Under the pieces are notes generated by a model, which was given only the letters and a program-made list of their open reading frames with translations, was not told the origin of the DNA and did no database searches. From Edolisoma coerulescens (taxonomy: Eukaryota; Chordata; Aves; Passeriformes; Campephagidae): 64,000 bases of DNA. Of this stretch, positions 1-13,700 are shown piece after piece. The stretch's first letter is position 1. Each line of letters opens with the position of its first letter. A program made the position numbers and the translations under genes. The stretch spans positions 135,812 through 199,811 of the forward strand of contig VWZW01001376.1 in the NCBI GenBank assembly GCA_013397115.1, given 5' to 3'.

Positions 1-3000
1 CACTAACTGTTGTCCATCTGCCCTGCAACCCTATGGAGAAAGCAAGTTATGGGTTATTGAGTGGAACACGGTACATTCATGGCCAGCACTGACCACTAGT
101 AACACGTGCTGGGGGCAGTATCTGTGTCCATTTGCTGAGTCATAGGATCACACCATGGGAATCAGCCTGGTAGAGAGCTGGCCTGCAAAGACTGATGATA
201 GCAAGGCAGAGCATTGTGGGCTCATAAAATCATAGAAGCCAAAAGGTAAACCCCTGCTTATAATCAGTTTAAAAAATTGGCAGACATCTGATGATGAAGA
301 TAGTTACAAATGTAAGTCAGAAGTGGGTCTTAGCTCTCCCCCACCATTTTATAGTGAGGCATAACACAGGCAATTCACAGCATATGCTTGGAGATCACAA
401 ATGGTTTCTGTAATAGGTACCCTTAAAATAGCCTTAGCATTGAAAATCCTCTGTCGGCTCTCTGTGTGTTGATGTTTTGCCTCCAGTTCTGGGGCTTGGT
501 CCAAGAACTAATATTATATCAGCACTAAGCAGCAACAGAAGACGTCTAGAAGGAAGACTCTGCATTTGCTTACCTTATCCTTCCAAAGACTGATGATGAT
601 AATTTATCACTTTCTTTACCTTCTTGATACACTAATAGTGGAGACATCAATATTCCATTACTTTTTCCAACAGTGTTGCTGTTTTGAATCCATTTCAGTA
701 TATTTTGTAGCTGGCTGACCTTTAAATCCTTTTTCTTTCAGTTAAATGCAGAGTTTTTAGGTCGCAGTCAGTATTTACACGACTGCATTTTTTGTGCAAA
801 GGACAAAATATGGAATAAATAGGAGAAAAATGTATTTCTCTGCCTGAAGTCTTTTTGAAATAGGTAGACTAAAAGACCTGTAATGCAAGATTTCTAATGT
901 AGATCCTTGTAAAACTAGTCCCCTTTCAGAAACAAAGAAATTAGAAATGACTGTGATACCTTGATTAATAAAAACCTAACAAGAAGCTCGAGTTCATGAG
1001 GAACATCCTCCATATAGTACAGATCATCTACCATGGCAAAACACGACCAGAGGTAGTTAGAAGTTTCCATGCTTGGATTTTTATTTCTGCTTAATAGACC
1101 TGTAGTAAAATGTTTTTCATTTGAATGGTGGGGCTTTTTTTTTAATTTTTAAGGAAGATACCGTTCTAGGACAATAAAAGAAAATGGAAATAGTGCTTGA
1201 TAATTTGTCATCCTTCACCATTTTTGCATCTGTTTAATGTATTGCTATTAGAATTTATTCATAAATTAAAAATAACTTTTAGAATTGCTAGAAAAGTGGA
1301 AAAAATACACAGACTCTGCATGTAGCTTGTATGGGGACTGGGTTGATTGTCAGTGACTGTTTTAATTTCTTTCGTTATCATAATGTAGACTCATTATTTA
1401 TGTGCATATCTGGTTTAGAAAAGTGAATAATTTAATTTAGAGGACTACTCACACATTTTAAGTTAGTCTTGTGACAGGATATCATTTGGAACCAAAGCAG
1501 TAAATCTAAACATGTGACCTAGTATTTTTTCTCACTAATAAAGTATTTTCAGTGGGGGATAAAAAATACTTCTTTACTTCTACCATTTGAATGACACATA
1601 AAAGTTTGAAACAGAATTGCTGTTTTCATTTACAAAACCTGTCTCCAAGAATATGTTCTCATCTCACTGGGATACAATGTAGGGAGGCTAGAATGTACCA
1701 GGGAAATAAAGCTCCAGTATTTCTCTATTTCCAGAAATAAAGAAAATGAGATATTTAATTAAAAGAAACAGTCAATTTTTTGATCAGTGGTAGACAGAAG
1801 GTTTATTTAAGTATCCAAACTGACCATCCAAAGTTCCTGAGAAAAGAATTTATGAAATATATAAAAGTTCCACTTTATTAATCAAATTAATTATTTTCCT
1901 TTGTCTGGTTTCTAAGGAGGTTGAAAGGACAGAGCACAGATCTGGATCTATAGCATACTGTTCTATTCATTCCCTGGATTACATCCATAATAAATCAAAT
2001 AATGCTGATGTCAGATTTTGTTAGCTGTGTTTTTTTAAATCACAAAAACTAGCACTATACTAATCTATGTCTGTAGTTCCGTACTGCAAATTAATATCTA
2101 CATGTGCATCCATGAGACTTAGAAATGGTAGTCTTTCTACTACCTGCTCAGTTTGCACAAAAACACTATCTGCACGTGTTATACACAGGAACAAGGTAAA
2201 TAATACTTTGATAACTCACTACTTTGATAATTTGGTGACACTCTATTGATGAATTACTCCAAACTAAGTGACCCCATGACTATGACCTTGCAGTATTTTC
2301 CTTACTAAAATAACTGCTATTGCTAACAAAACTGTGTTTTGAAGTATTTCTTCATTATTTGCAGATGCTGACAGATGTCTTCAGGTCTATCTTGAAGTAC
2401 TTTTATAAGTTCCTAGCAACTGAGGAAGTGTGTGGGATTAGCTATAACCAGATGTGTGAAAGACCTGAAATTTCAAAGCAGATGGAGTGACTACCTTTTA
2501 ATAACATTGGAAGGACTGCAGAAGCACAAGTTACATATATGTGAATGCATTTATTACAGAATCTCTGTTCAGCAAAAACATCTTGTTCTCTTCAACATTT
2601 TATGCCCAAGATCCTATAACTTGTATTAGTATATTAATTGAGATTAAGTGCTATCAAACATTAAGGCTTCTGCCCTATTTTCAATGTTGCCTATAGTTCT
2701 TCCTTTCTCAGTTGGTTTTGTTTTGTCTGCTTTCACAAATTCAAACAGTTGTTTCTAACTTTATCCTCTTCAGCTCATGTTTGCAGGAAATTATATGGTA
2801 CATTGACTTATCTTGACTCCCTGGCATATTTAAATTACCACTTCTTTGATTTTTCGAATAATGTTTTAATAGTCCCAGTTGCAGGAGGAAATAGAAACTG
2901 TGGTGCAGTCCTGCCTGGATCACCTCCTACAGAGTATTTCAGACACTCACATGGTATTCAGTTTCAACCCACTACATTATGTTTGAATGCATCTTTGAGA

Positions 3001-3029
3001 AATGATTGCTCTTTATGTGTGTTTGGTTC
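1..3029. other. AT-rich unique DNA, no gene seen
   Basis: There is no open frame with recognisable content and no CR1 tail, LTR or long simple repeat. The stretch is rich in A/T runs and has scattered AATAAA-like words that do not belong to any visible transcript. It is consistent with intron or intergenic sequence. Confidence 0.7.
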
Positions 3030-3510
3030 GTGTGGCAAGGATGTGGTAGTGGGGGGGCTAAGAGGTGTGGCTTCTGTGAGAAGATGCCAGAAGTATTTCC
3101 CATGTCCAACAGAGCCAGTGCCAGCTGGCTCTCAGATGGACCCGCTGCTGGCCAAGGAGGAGCACATCAGCCATGGTGGTAGAACCTCCAAAATAATCTA
3201 TTTGAGGAGGGGAAAACCTTGTGTGACTGCAGGCAGAGAAAGAAGTGAGAGGAGAGAAACAGCTCTGCAGACACTGAGGTTAGTAAAGTGGGCAGGGGCA
3301 GGAGGTGCTCCAGGTGCTGGAGCTGAGGTTCCCCTGCAGCCCTGGGTGCAGGCCATGGTGAGGCAGCTGTGCCCCTGCAGCCCATGGAGGTCCACAGGGG
3401 AGGAGAGATCCATCTGCAGCCCATGGATGACCCCACACCAGAGCCAGTGGATGATGGACTGTAGGCCCTTGGGAATTGTGATGGTGACCAAGGAGCCAGG
3501 CAAGGGCTAA
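3030..3510 (+). repeat. GC-rich avian dispersed retroelement fragment
   Basis: The sequence turns abruptly GC-rich. It matches, from memory, a repeat common in bird genomes: a 'GTGAGAAGATGC..GAAG' start, then a segment about 'GCCAGTGCCAGCTGGCTC', a TATA-like 'ATCTATTTGAGGAGGGG' around 3197-3213, and then runs built on 'CCCCTGCAGCCCATGG'. The CTGCAGCCC/CATGG words recur about 3 times between 3340 and 3430. The TATA-like motif followed by a GC-rich leader suggests an LTR or the 5' part of a retrotransposon. I cannot assign the family. A stop-free frame runs through it from 2751 to 3510, but it starts at TTG in unrelated AT-rich DNA and its composition follows the repeat, so I do not call a gene. 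Confidence 0.6.
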
Positions 3511-6500
3511 GGTTTCCTATTGATGGCCTATGCTATGTACCCTCTACATTGTCTTCGAAGATGGAGATTTGCGTAGTCTGCACCAAGAACTATTCAACTG
3601 ACATTAATTTATGTTTCAGATAGTGCTGCATTTTTTCACAGCACTATTCAAGTGACTATGCTGATGTCAGTGGTGATATTTTATGCCATTACATGTCAGT
3701 ATTTGCTTTCAGACGGCAAACAAAAAAACACAGTTCAGTGTAGGACTGCTATCCTCTTTCTTGGTATGGATCCTGACTTCATGTAGTCTCCTACAGTTGG
3801 CAGTCAGTAAAAAGGGAAAAATACAATGAATTGTTTTAGAATAGAAGAGTATATTCTCTCTTTTAAAGCAGAAAAATGCATTACCCGATTTTCCCTGTTA
3901 AAAAATAAGACAGTAACATGGAGCTGATAGATAATAACCATGTTATTACTAGGATCTCACATTGTACCCTAGATGTTTTGATGGCAGGAGCACTCTGTGA
4001 GGATCAGCTGCTGCTCCTTTGTCTTTGCCCCCTGCAATCCCTGCTCCTGCCAAGCAGCCGACCCAGTGCTCGGTGGGGCTGGGGCTGCTCCCCATCTGGC
4101 ATGCCTGCTGAGCATCTGGGCACCTTTGCCAATGGCAAGGTTGCTGAAACTAGGAGGAACTGGCACTGGAAAGATTTCTGATCTTCAAAAAGTAGGTGAG
4201 GAGCTTTGCAATTGCCCCTTCCAGGGTGGGATGCACTGGTGAGCCACAAGCACAGCAGGGGATGGGAACATGCAGGAAGTGCTCACATCTTTTCCCTTGT
4301 GTCCATTGCACTATGAAATACCACTGCCTTTGGTAGCAACAGTAAAGTCTGTCAGAGCTTTGGGTTTGGCTTTGGGTTCTGTTACTTTGCAATTTGAGCT
4401 ATCAGCCATTTCTTTTGCTAGACTTGCAATGACTGAATGACATTAGATCTTCAAAAGTTGCTGGAAATTGTCATCATTGTAGAAGGTTTATGCCCCAGTG
4501 GAGAATAGTTCCACATTTGATGACATATCACTCTGATGATTTTTAATCTGGTTATTACAGGCTTTCTAATGCAATATCAATAATCAACACTATATCCTCC
4601 TTGCCATTTGGTCTGTAAGTCTCTTATGTGTAGGTAAATTCATCTACAGCATCACTGTGATGTTTTCTCTTTGATTACTGACTTACTTATAGCCTACCTA
4701 CAAGCAAAGATAAGGTTATCTGTGGAAATTATTGCAAGTGAGGAAGGACATAGTATTTGTAGCATAGTTCTCAGAAGGAATTGAGCTAAGGGGGGTAAAA
4801 TAGTCCACTCATCTCTTAGGACTGTAAGAGTTGTGTAGTTGTTGCACTGCTGGGTAGAATAGCTAGCCTTGACAAGAATATTGCAATTGAAGCCTCACTG
4901 TTACAAAAAAATAAATTCGGTTTGTGTTTATCACAGTTTTACATTGAATCTCCACACTGAAGCACTTAATTACTGTAAACAGTCTCACCCAATGTCATCT
5001 ACATGCCAGGCTTTCTTGCTTTATAACTTGGACGAGCAACTAATTGTCACAGTGGAAATCAATCCTTCATTAGTTTTATGTCTTTTGGGAGTTGTGCCAA
5101 TCTTCTATGTGAAATAAATCTAGGCAGGGTAAATAAAAGACTACAGAGATTCCTCATTGCAGTTACACTGATGAGTATTTGAACAAATTAATGGTTAATA
5201 CTGAACAAATAAATGAAGAGATAGCAAGGAAAGTTGTTAGAAGGTGAAGGCATTAACATATCAGTGATACCTGTGCAAAAGAACCCAGCCTACTGGAATT
5301 GTAAAGGCTCCTGAAAACTACCTTCAACAGTTTACCACAAGAAACATGCCTGGGAGTGGCTGAGCTTCTGCCTATATCTCTTGTTTCTGTCTTGATGGAG
5401 AAACTGTGCAGGCAAATGAGTCAGCTCTAGTATAAACTCTGACAAAGGGTTTGTGAGTTTGGGTGCCTCAAGCTGTCCAGCTCCACAGATTGTAGAGATC
5501 TGATCTTGCATAGGGCAGTGATGACTCATTTTTGAGGGAGACTCCCAAAATGATGCCTGCTCCTAGAAGACCAGGGTGAGCATTCTGTATTCGCTCAGAG
5601 GGACCAAAGGTGGACTTGATGGTCCCACAAGGAAAGATCCACCCAATGTCAGTGCCACAAAGGTTCACACAGCTGGGCAGGTGGGCTCTTGACACCCTGC
5701 CAGGCAGCACCATCCTTTTGAAGCACAAGACCATACAACTAACTGCAGTAAGGTGAGTGAGGGAAGTCAGATTTCAAAAGATCACAAATGCAAAACCCAA
5801 AAAATGGAACAGACATTTTCCTGCTGAACTGCAATGTATGTATTCAGTCTTATCCTGGGAACTCTATGCACCCACATGATTAATAGCTGACTGTTACAGC
5901 TAGTACGTTGACTACATGCATTCCTTCTGTATTGCCTTGTAAGAGTGCAGAGTGACAGACCTTTGGCACTGGCGTATGACCTGCTGTCCAGACAGCTGCT
6001 GAGTCAGACAGTCCTGAGCCACATCTGATTGTGCCCAGCCAGTGAGCCTGGTGAGCACAGTGGAGATGCTACATCTTCTGAGGAAGCAAATGGTGCATCA
6101 TTGCCATGTCACAGCACTGCATTTTTTTGCCCCAGGCTGCATACATGTAAATATCTTGATAGCGTAATTTTGAAGATTACTATCTGCAGCAGCTCTGGGG
6201 TCTTTCTGCTTAGGCGCTGGAAACCTTCTCTGTTAGAGACAATGTGCTGTGATGTAGCACCTGAAGTGCGTGGGGATTCCCTCTAGAGCAGCACGTTGTT
6301 GGCTGCCAGTTTGTCCTGTGTGTCAGAGTACATGGCTTTCAGCACATGTAGTACGATCACATGGTGTGGAGCTCACAGCACATCCCCCCTGTTTCTCATG
6401 CACCTTACACACTGCATCCAACCTAGCTTGAGAACAGCCTCCTAGTTTAAATGGTCTGGAAAATGAGGCACTTAAATAATGATACCAGTGCTCAATTCTA

Positions 6501-7581
6501 AGCAAGACTGCAGAGTGCTTGCATGTCCTCGGGGGAGAGATTCACTCTCCTTTTCTCAATGCTCTGCTTGCAAATCAATGCCTAATATGTTACTGTGCTC
6601 TAGGAGGATTATGAGGGTGCATGTGAGGTACATGGAAACTATTGTCTTAAAACAAAATAAAGAAAACTTCCAGCAGCCCTTCTGAGACCCAGATGTGATG
6701 AGCCTTGTTGCACAGAGACATGAGGATGCATAAAGGATGCAAGGATTTCCTGGTGGGATCAGGCTGGCAGACCCTGCCCTGAAGTCTGTGTCCTACCACA
6801 ATGATAGGAGAAGTTTATGGGGCGCAGATATAAGCCTCAGCCCTCCCTCTCTTTTCCTTCTGTGACTCTGATACAAGATACGTTGGTGAAGATATCTCTG
6901 AGCCATCCTGTCCATATCCTGTTGTAGGTGTATCTGTGGTGTATCTGCCCATCTAAAACATTTCCCACCGTGCTGATGCCATCTATCCCAGACCCCCGTG
7001 GCAGCAAATTACAAAATTTACTACTTGTTGGGTATACTGTAAAGGATACAGGACTGTAAAAGGGTAAAGGACTGTACTTCATGTACATCCTACTGATTTA
7101 GTGCATGTTCCTTAATTGTCTGACTAACTGGCATTTGCAGGGAAAGGTGGGACCTGTCCACCAGAAAACTGGGTACCACAAATCAAGTGCCTCCCAGCCA
7201 AAGGTGCCTCTGGCAACCTGAGTGCAGTTGAGGTCAAGCTGCCAATAAATCCCCTCTGACCCTTCTGCAGGTGGCCCCAGGCACCTTCTAGGAGATCCAG
7301 CAGCTGTCCGGTGTTCTTCCGGTGCTGCTCAGACAGTATTTTTGCCGAGACATACAGACCTCTCCTGAAGAAGCCTGGGCAAGCAGAAAGCACAGGGTGG
7401 GGTTTCCCATGGGCAAGGTGGTTTGGTTGTCTCATATCTCACATGGAAGAACTGAGACGGTTGGTGAACACTCCATGATAAAGACCCGGCTAGGAAATCC
7501 TGGTCAACACCTTCATTTTCAGGCTGTCACTTTGACTGGTCTTTTTATTTCACCCAGAACAGAGGGAACGCCTTTAAATTG
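3511..7581. other. Unassigned unique DNA
   Basis: No gene or identifiable mobile element is seen. GC-richer patches at about 3990-4270 and 7130-7480 produce short open frames on both strands without recognisable protein content. A minus-strand 88-codon frame at 5468-5734 was inspected and not recognised. Confidence 0.6.
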
Positions 7582-7603
7582 TTCTCTCTCTTTCCTCTTT
7601 TGT

Positions 7604-7735
<132 letters not shown>

Positions 7736-7758
7736 CTTTTTTCTTTTGTCTTTTTCAG

Positions 7759-10700
7759 GAGCTTATTCTTACTGAAGCATATAATGGAAGGGGTTGGCCA
7801 GACTTTCTAATGTGCTCATTCAGTGTCTTAGCCACTACAAGAGACATGGTTTCTTTAAAGTTCCAGACCATTCCTTGGACACAGGTCAAATATGTCTAAG
7901 GTGTCTCGAATGCTTTCCTGAGGACTTTTTTCTGCTTTGCCTGATAACCTCTTGTTCATTCCTGAAAACACGACTCTCCTTCTAATCAAATCATTTTTTT
8001 ACAGTCACTGGTCTCCCCATCATGTAATTCTGCTTGTCAGATGATCTGGTTCTTCCTTGCTGCCTCTGGAGATTTGGAGTAGGGAAACTGCTTTGTGCAT
8101 CACTACCACAAGAAACTGGAAGTCCACCAAATCTAACATGCTGTAGGAGGAGCAGGCCTGACATGTGAAAAGGACGGCATCTGTGCTCCCAGTGCTCAGC
8201 TACGAGGTAGGCCAAGAATCACCAGGTCTCCCCTCTTCTTCCCTCTTCTAATCTGAGCAAATGAAAGAAAAGATGAAAGCAAATTTGTCAAGCAACGCTG
8301 CATGAATTCTGCAAGCTTTGCAGACACTTGTTCTTCCCATCTCAGTTAATTCATTTGAGGAAAACCACCTGAACTCAGAAGTGAGGCTTGCACAAAGTGT
8401 TGGCATTAGTCCAGCTGTCGTGGAGTTTTGCTGACTCCACAGTCCTGGTGACACCAGGGGTTTATCACTGCACTCCAGGAGGGGTTTCCTTGGGTTTTCA
8501 TATTGTTTTACATTTGGCACAGTTTAAACATGTAGATACTCTTATTTGAAACAGCAGCTTTTATTCTGCTTTGCAATGAACTCATAGCTGTCGCCATGGC
8601 TTTCTGACTTGTCTTTGCTGCTACAGGGATTTCTATGGCTTGTGGTGACACCCCCAAACGACACCAGCATGATCTTAATGTGCAACCCGTATTTATAGGG
8701 CTGCTTCAGATCATCCAGTGCTGCCCTTGCCATGCAATCACCTTGTCATTGGCAGTGGAAAACTGCATTTAAAGTACAATAAATTAGTTCATTTTTTTGC
8801 AGTACCAAACTCATTAGAAGTCTGAAGAGAAAGCCTTGCTATTCTTGTTTCAGAATCAAAGATGCTCATTTACAAATGTGATCTTTTCTGTTATGGGAAG
8901 AGATTAAATTTCATGTGCTGATTCATAGAAAAACAACTTATTTTCAAGACTGGGCTTTTACTAGTGTCCTGGTGACTTGGAGTCACCATAGAGTCAGTTC
9001 CAGCTGGACTCACACCTGAACAAAATGTTTGTTGGAAGATGAAGGGCATAAGCATGCTTTTGGAGGGTTGCTTTGCTCATGGACATCGATTCTGTGACGT
9101 GCCCCCATTCTGTAGTAAAAGCAGTGGCATGCTTGTCACAAGCAGCTGTAGCTACAAGAGATGTCTGTACACTGTAGGGAAAAACTCCTTGAAACATACT
9201 GTTGCAATGAGCTCTGCTCCCTCCAAAGAGAGGTAAGCAGGGAAGCAGAAAACATTGAAAGTTTGCTGTGCATCTCCAAAGTGTGCTTGAAATGTTTTGT
9301 TTTCCCGGTTTTCAGGTCTGACCAGATCTTGTTTCTATGTGGAAGCAGTTTGTAGGCATTCAACAGGTAGTTCTGTTACTAGTGCTTAGTGTCTGACTGT
9401 TCTTATGGCTGAGACTCCTTATACTCCTCAATCCTTCTGGGTTTCAAGGCAATCTTTCTGACTCTAAGTACCATAGTGGAAGAGCTGCTATTTCAAAGCT
9501 CTTTCCTTTATTCTGGATTGAATAGTGCACGTGCAAATTCCTCAGTCATGAAAGATTTGCTCCCTTGCATCCCAGAGGGCAGCAGCCCAAACTGTTTTAA
9601 TCAGCCTGATCCTTGACTCATGCACACAGATGATCAGTGGATTCTGCAAGTTCTGCTCCTCCTAGAAGTGTGACTGCATCAGCAACACCTAGATTGCATA
9701 TTAATAGAAAACGGTGTGCAGAAATCTGATCAATGAAGGCTACAGTTATTTTGGTTAGATTAAGAAATGAACATTAAGCATAATTGCAGAGCAAACTCTA
9801 GCTGTTTTAAAAGATACTGAATTGTGTGAGATGCCTGACGTGAAACAGATGAATAAGGCAATCATAGTAGATGAGGAATGAATGAAATCACAGACTGCAG
9901 CAGCAGGGCTTTTGCAAAGAGCTACGGTAGTATCTTTTAAACTGTTTTCACAGTTTAAAACAAGCAGAGCAATACCCCTAAAAGTCTACAGCAATGAAAT
10001 TCGCGTGACCGTTTTCAGCCACTCAGTAACTGTACCATGTTGCAAATTGACTTCTCATTTTGTTCAGGTTAGTAGCTCTCTCACGCAACACTGAAGGTTA
10101 CTCAGTGTCCCAAAGGAGATGTTCATGCAGCCTTGTGTCTCACCATCAGGCAAATGACAAAGGCTAGGGAAGAATTTCAGCTGTCAGGGTTTTCCTGGGG
10201 ACTGCCAGGACCCAAATCTGCTTGAATAAAGGATATGGGAGCTATTGGTGGCAACCACATCTGCACTGACACACAGCTGTGCCAAGGCTGGGCAGCAGAT
10301 GGAGAGGGCAGATGTGCTTTTGTCTCTGCCACTTCTGAACTTCAGCAAGTTTTAAACTTTCCAGTCCAGCTCAGAAGCAGCTGGTGTAACACCTCCATCT
10401 GGAGTCATGTGGGAACGAACCAAATTGGGATGTCTGATTACTTTCTGTGTGGAGGGCTCTGGTGCTGGCCACAGACACAGACCTCTCAGCTTTAGATGCT
10501 GCTCGTTGCTCACTCCTTCCCTTAAGATGTTAAACAATAAAATGTAATTCAAGCTTGAAGCCACAGATGACCAGTGAGATAAGGAAAATGAAAGCTGCCC
10601 TTCATCAGCCGAATCTGAGACAGGACTACTAATTCAGACAGTGTAAAAAGGTATCACCAAAGTGCTCTGGCAGTTAAGCTCAACTATTCAGCTTGACTGC

Positions 10701-13700
10701 TTTGTGTGTGATTATCATAAGCACAGCAGGCTGAGGTGCTGCATTAAAAGGCATGCATGCAGAACTGGGAAATGTTACAAGGCCAAGCATCAGTGACATC
10801 CCTTCAAAAAGTCGTACTCAAAACATTCCCTATTTCCAGTTCCAGACTTATGATGAGTTAATAACCTGTTCTAAAGTTTGCGGTTCAGCCAGAGAGAGGA
10901 AGCCAGGTCCTGTGCCAGCCATGATCAATCACATTGTGAGGAATGAATGGCTTGACACAGACTGATCTTGTGGCAAGTACAGGAAGTGAACCTCTGGGAC
11001 TTCAGAGAAGTGGGATTTGTTGGGGAAGGACAGCTGGATGTTACCGCAGGACTGTGACATGTTAATGACCTTCACTGGTGCACTGGGGAGAGACCACAGA
11101 AAGATCACTGGGCTGTTTTCTCCTTTAGAAAGGGTGCTTATGATCAATTTAATTGCCAAGTGAAAAAAATAAATTTCTTTTTGTTTTGAAACATAGTTTC
11201 ATTTGTTTAATTGCAGTAAAAAAAGGTAAAAGACAAATGGAAAAGAATATACAATATTAGAAAAGAAAAAAGTTTCAGTTGACCTAGGTAAAAATTTTTT
11301 CTGGAGTTCCAGTATGGGGAAGCTCAGGAGATTCTAATTTTTGGCGTGGAGAAAGCTATAGCATTGTTAAAAGTTTGAGACTGGAGGAATTACTCCTTGT
11401 CCTGTTGTCCTAGCATCCCATCTGCCCAAGAGCAAAGATGGCTCTGGAACCAAGTAGTGTGACATGTTCCAAACCTCCTCCTCTGCTGAATAGGAGAGAG
11501 AAGCAGCTTAGCCTGCCCTGCTAGCATTCCCCTTGTTTCTGTGGTGACCTGTTTGGTTGTAATACCAGCATGCAGACAGGAAAGAAGGGTTGTGCTAGCC
11601 TTCTTCCACAAAAACTCAGACCAGAATCTAAGTAATATATAAGCCTCTTTGCATTTTGGCTCTTATGAAACCATGTTTGATAGGAAGGAGGCTCATTAAA
11701 GCAGCTTTTACAGGACAGAAGAGAAGTTAACTGAAATGCAGCCTTTTCTTTCTTGTTTATCACAGGTGGCAGGATTTGTGCTATGTGGGAATGATGAGAA
11801 CCAGAGCTGCTCCTTTGTACAGTAGATCAACTTCATGTGGGAAGTGGATTTTTTCTGCACCCAGTTCAACACTGGCAAAACAACAGGCTGTTTGTTTAAC
11901 AAGACTAAACCAATGTCTGTTTCCCTGCCCAAAAATATCTCTCACAACTTATCTTGTGACTGAGTTCAGCCTCAGATAACTGAGTCCTTGTCTGTGCCTC
12001 ACTATGGTGTGAATGAGCAGACAGGGAGGAAGTTTGCATTTTTTCCCTCCATTCCCACTGGGCTCCCTGTGGCCCATGCAAAGAAAATGTGCCATCTGCC
12101 CCTAAGCGCCACGGTGAAATTCTTTACTATTCTTATTTATCTAAGACCCCACTTCATTTCAAACACCACTCCCACCAAATTCTACAAAAAACAAGCACAG
12201 GAAGCCTCTAGGTCTTGCCTTTTAACAGTGCTGCAGTACTGCTGGGGTATTACAAGCATGGCAAAAAAGAAGGCACCAGGAAAATACATCAGCTGCTTTA
12301 GCTGATAATTTTCAAGAAATTTCAGCTTTGAATTTTTACATGAGCTTTTTTATAGTTATATTGAGTAGCAAATAACCTCTGAGTACATGCTGCAATGTAA
12401 AAGCACAATTTCTTTTTGAACACAACCCTTTAAGCAGAGCACATATGTGGATAGAGCTCCCTAATAAAATTCCTCCACTGAGCTACATAAATGATAATAA
12501 TTGTAAAATTCTGAAGCCACTATAACCTGAATGGTGATTATCTTTTCTCATTTTGCAATAACAACAGCAGTATAGAATAAGTCAATGTATAGGTCTTGGC
12601 TCCTGTTTGAAGAAATCACGTTGCAAGTAGCGTGCTGTGCCTAACCACAAAAAAATTGCCCAGTTAGAGGGGGATTGTAAGTGACTTGGTAGAGTGTTGT
12701 AAGTCTTTGAAAGCTTGAAAATAGGATGAAAGACCACAGAAGTTTTGGAACTCCATGCCTTTCTCATCCTTAATATCATATCTGGTCATCTAGTTGGATG
12801 GCAGTCATATGTTTGCTATGCCTTTGAGAGAGTCAACTAAGGCACTGCCTGGTATGCTTTACTTGCCCGCACATTTTTGCTGGAGGTAACTGTGGAGAAA
12901 AGACATCTTGAGGATGGATCAGTAAACAGGAAAAGGAAGTAATCAAGTCACATCTTGGCATGCAGCGCTAAGCGGCAGTGGCTGGAGAGGTCTTTGCCTC
13001 AATTACTAGCCCTTTCTAGTTGCAGAGGGATGTCAAATAATTGCAACAGAGATGCGCTGACACAATTTAGGCTCCTCACTCACTTCTATGTGATGTTAAT
13101 GGTATCTGCTTTTTGCTCACAGTGAAGGAAATATAACTGCAACTTAGCACCAGCATAAATTGGTATGGCATCCTTGGCCAGGATGCAGTCCTTGGGACAG
13201 TCTGATTTTTCAGTTGAATGTCATCAAATGCAATTAGTGATTTCATGTTGTCTGAAACACAGGTGGAGGGCTGAGCTGGGTTCAGTGCTTGATAACAAAA
13301 TGTGCAGGGCAGTTCCTATTAATAGCATGCATGCTGATCTTCTGCTAACTAGCACACGTGTTCAGGCAGTATGTTTGTCCTGCTGTATGGATCAGTTCGG
13401 CCCAGCTTCTGATGTGCTCGTTTCTTTCATGATATTATGTTCACTCCTACACAGATGGAAATTTTTCTGGGGAGGTGGGATTTATCAAAGAGGACAAGGT
13501 TATTCCTGGGATTTAAAGGGACATCTAGAGCTCAGGTCACTCCCTTTCATTTCAAAAAAACCAGCAGTTATTGACTTTTATGAAGCCATTTCTACCTTCT
13601 TTTTCAACCAATATATCTTCTGCGCAACAAATGTTTTGTTGAACACATAACTTCTAATTCTGCAGAAGATGGATATTGGTCTGAAATTCTTTAAAGACCT

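Noticed and set aside
225..240. AAAATCATAGAA as a minus-strand CR1 tail
   Set aside because: The following bases do not match any CR1 3' text, so it is chance similarity.
5468..5734. Minus-strand 88-codon frame
   Set aside because: No recognisable domain or family, and no support beyond length.
11766..11825. Possible terminal exon after TTTCTTGTTTATCACAG
   Set aside because: The acceptor looks good, but the frame is only 19 codons before a stop, has no recognised protein match and no partner exon in view.
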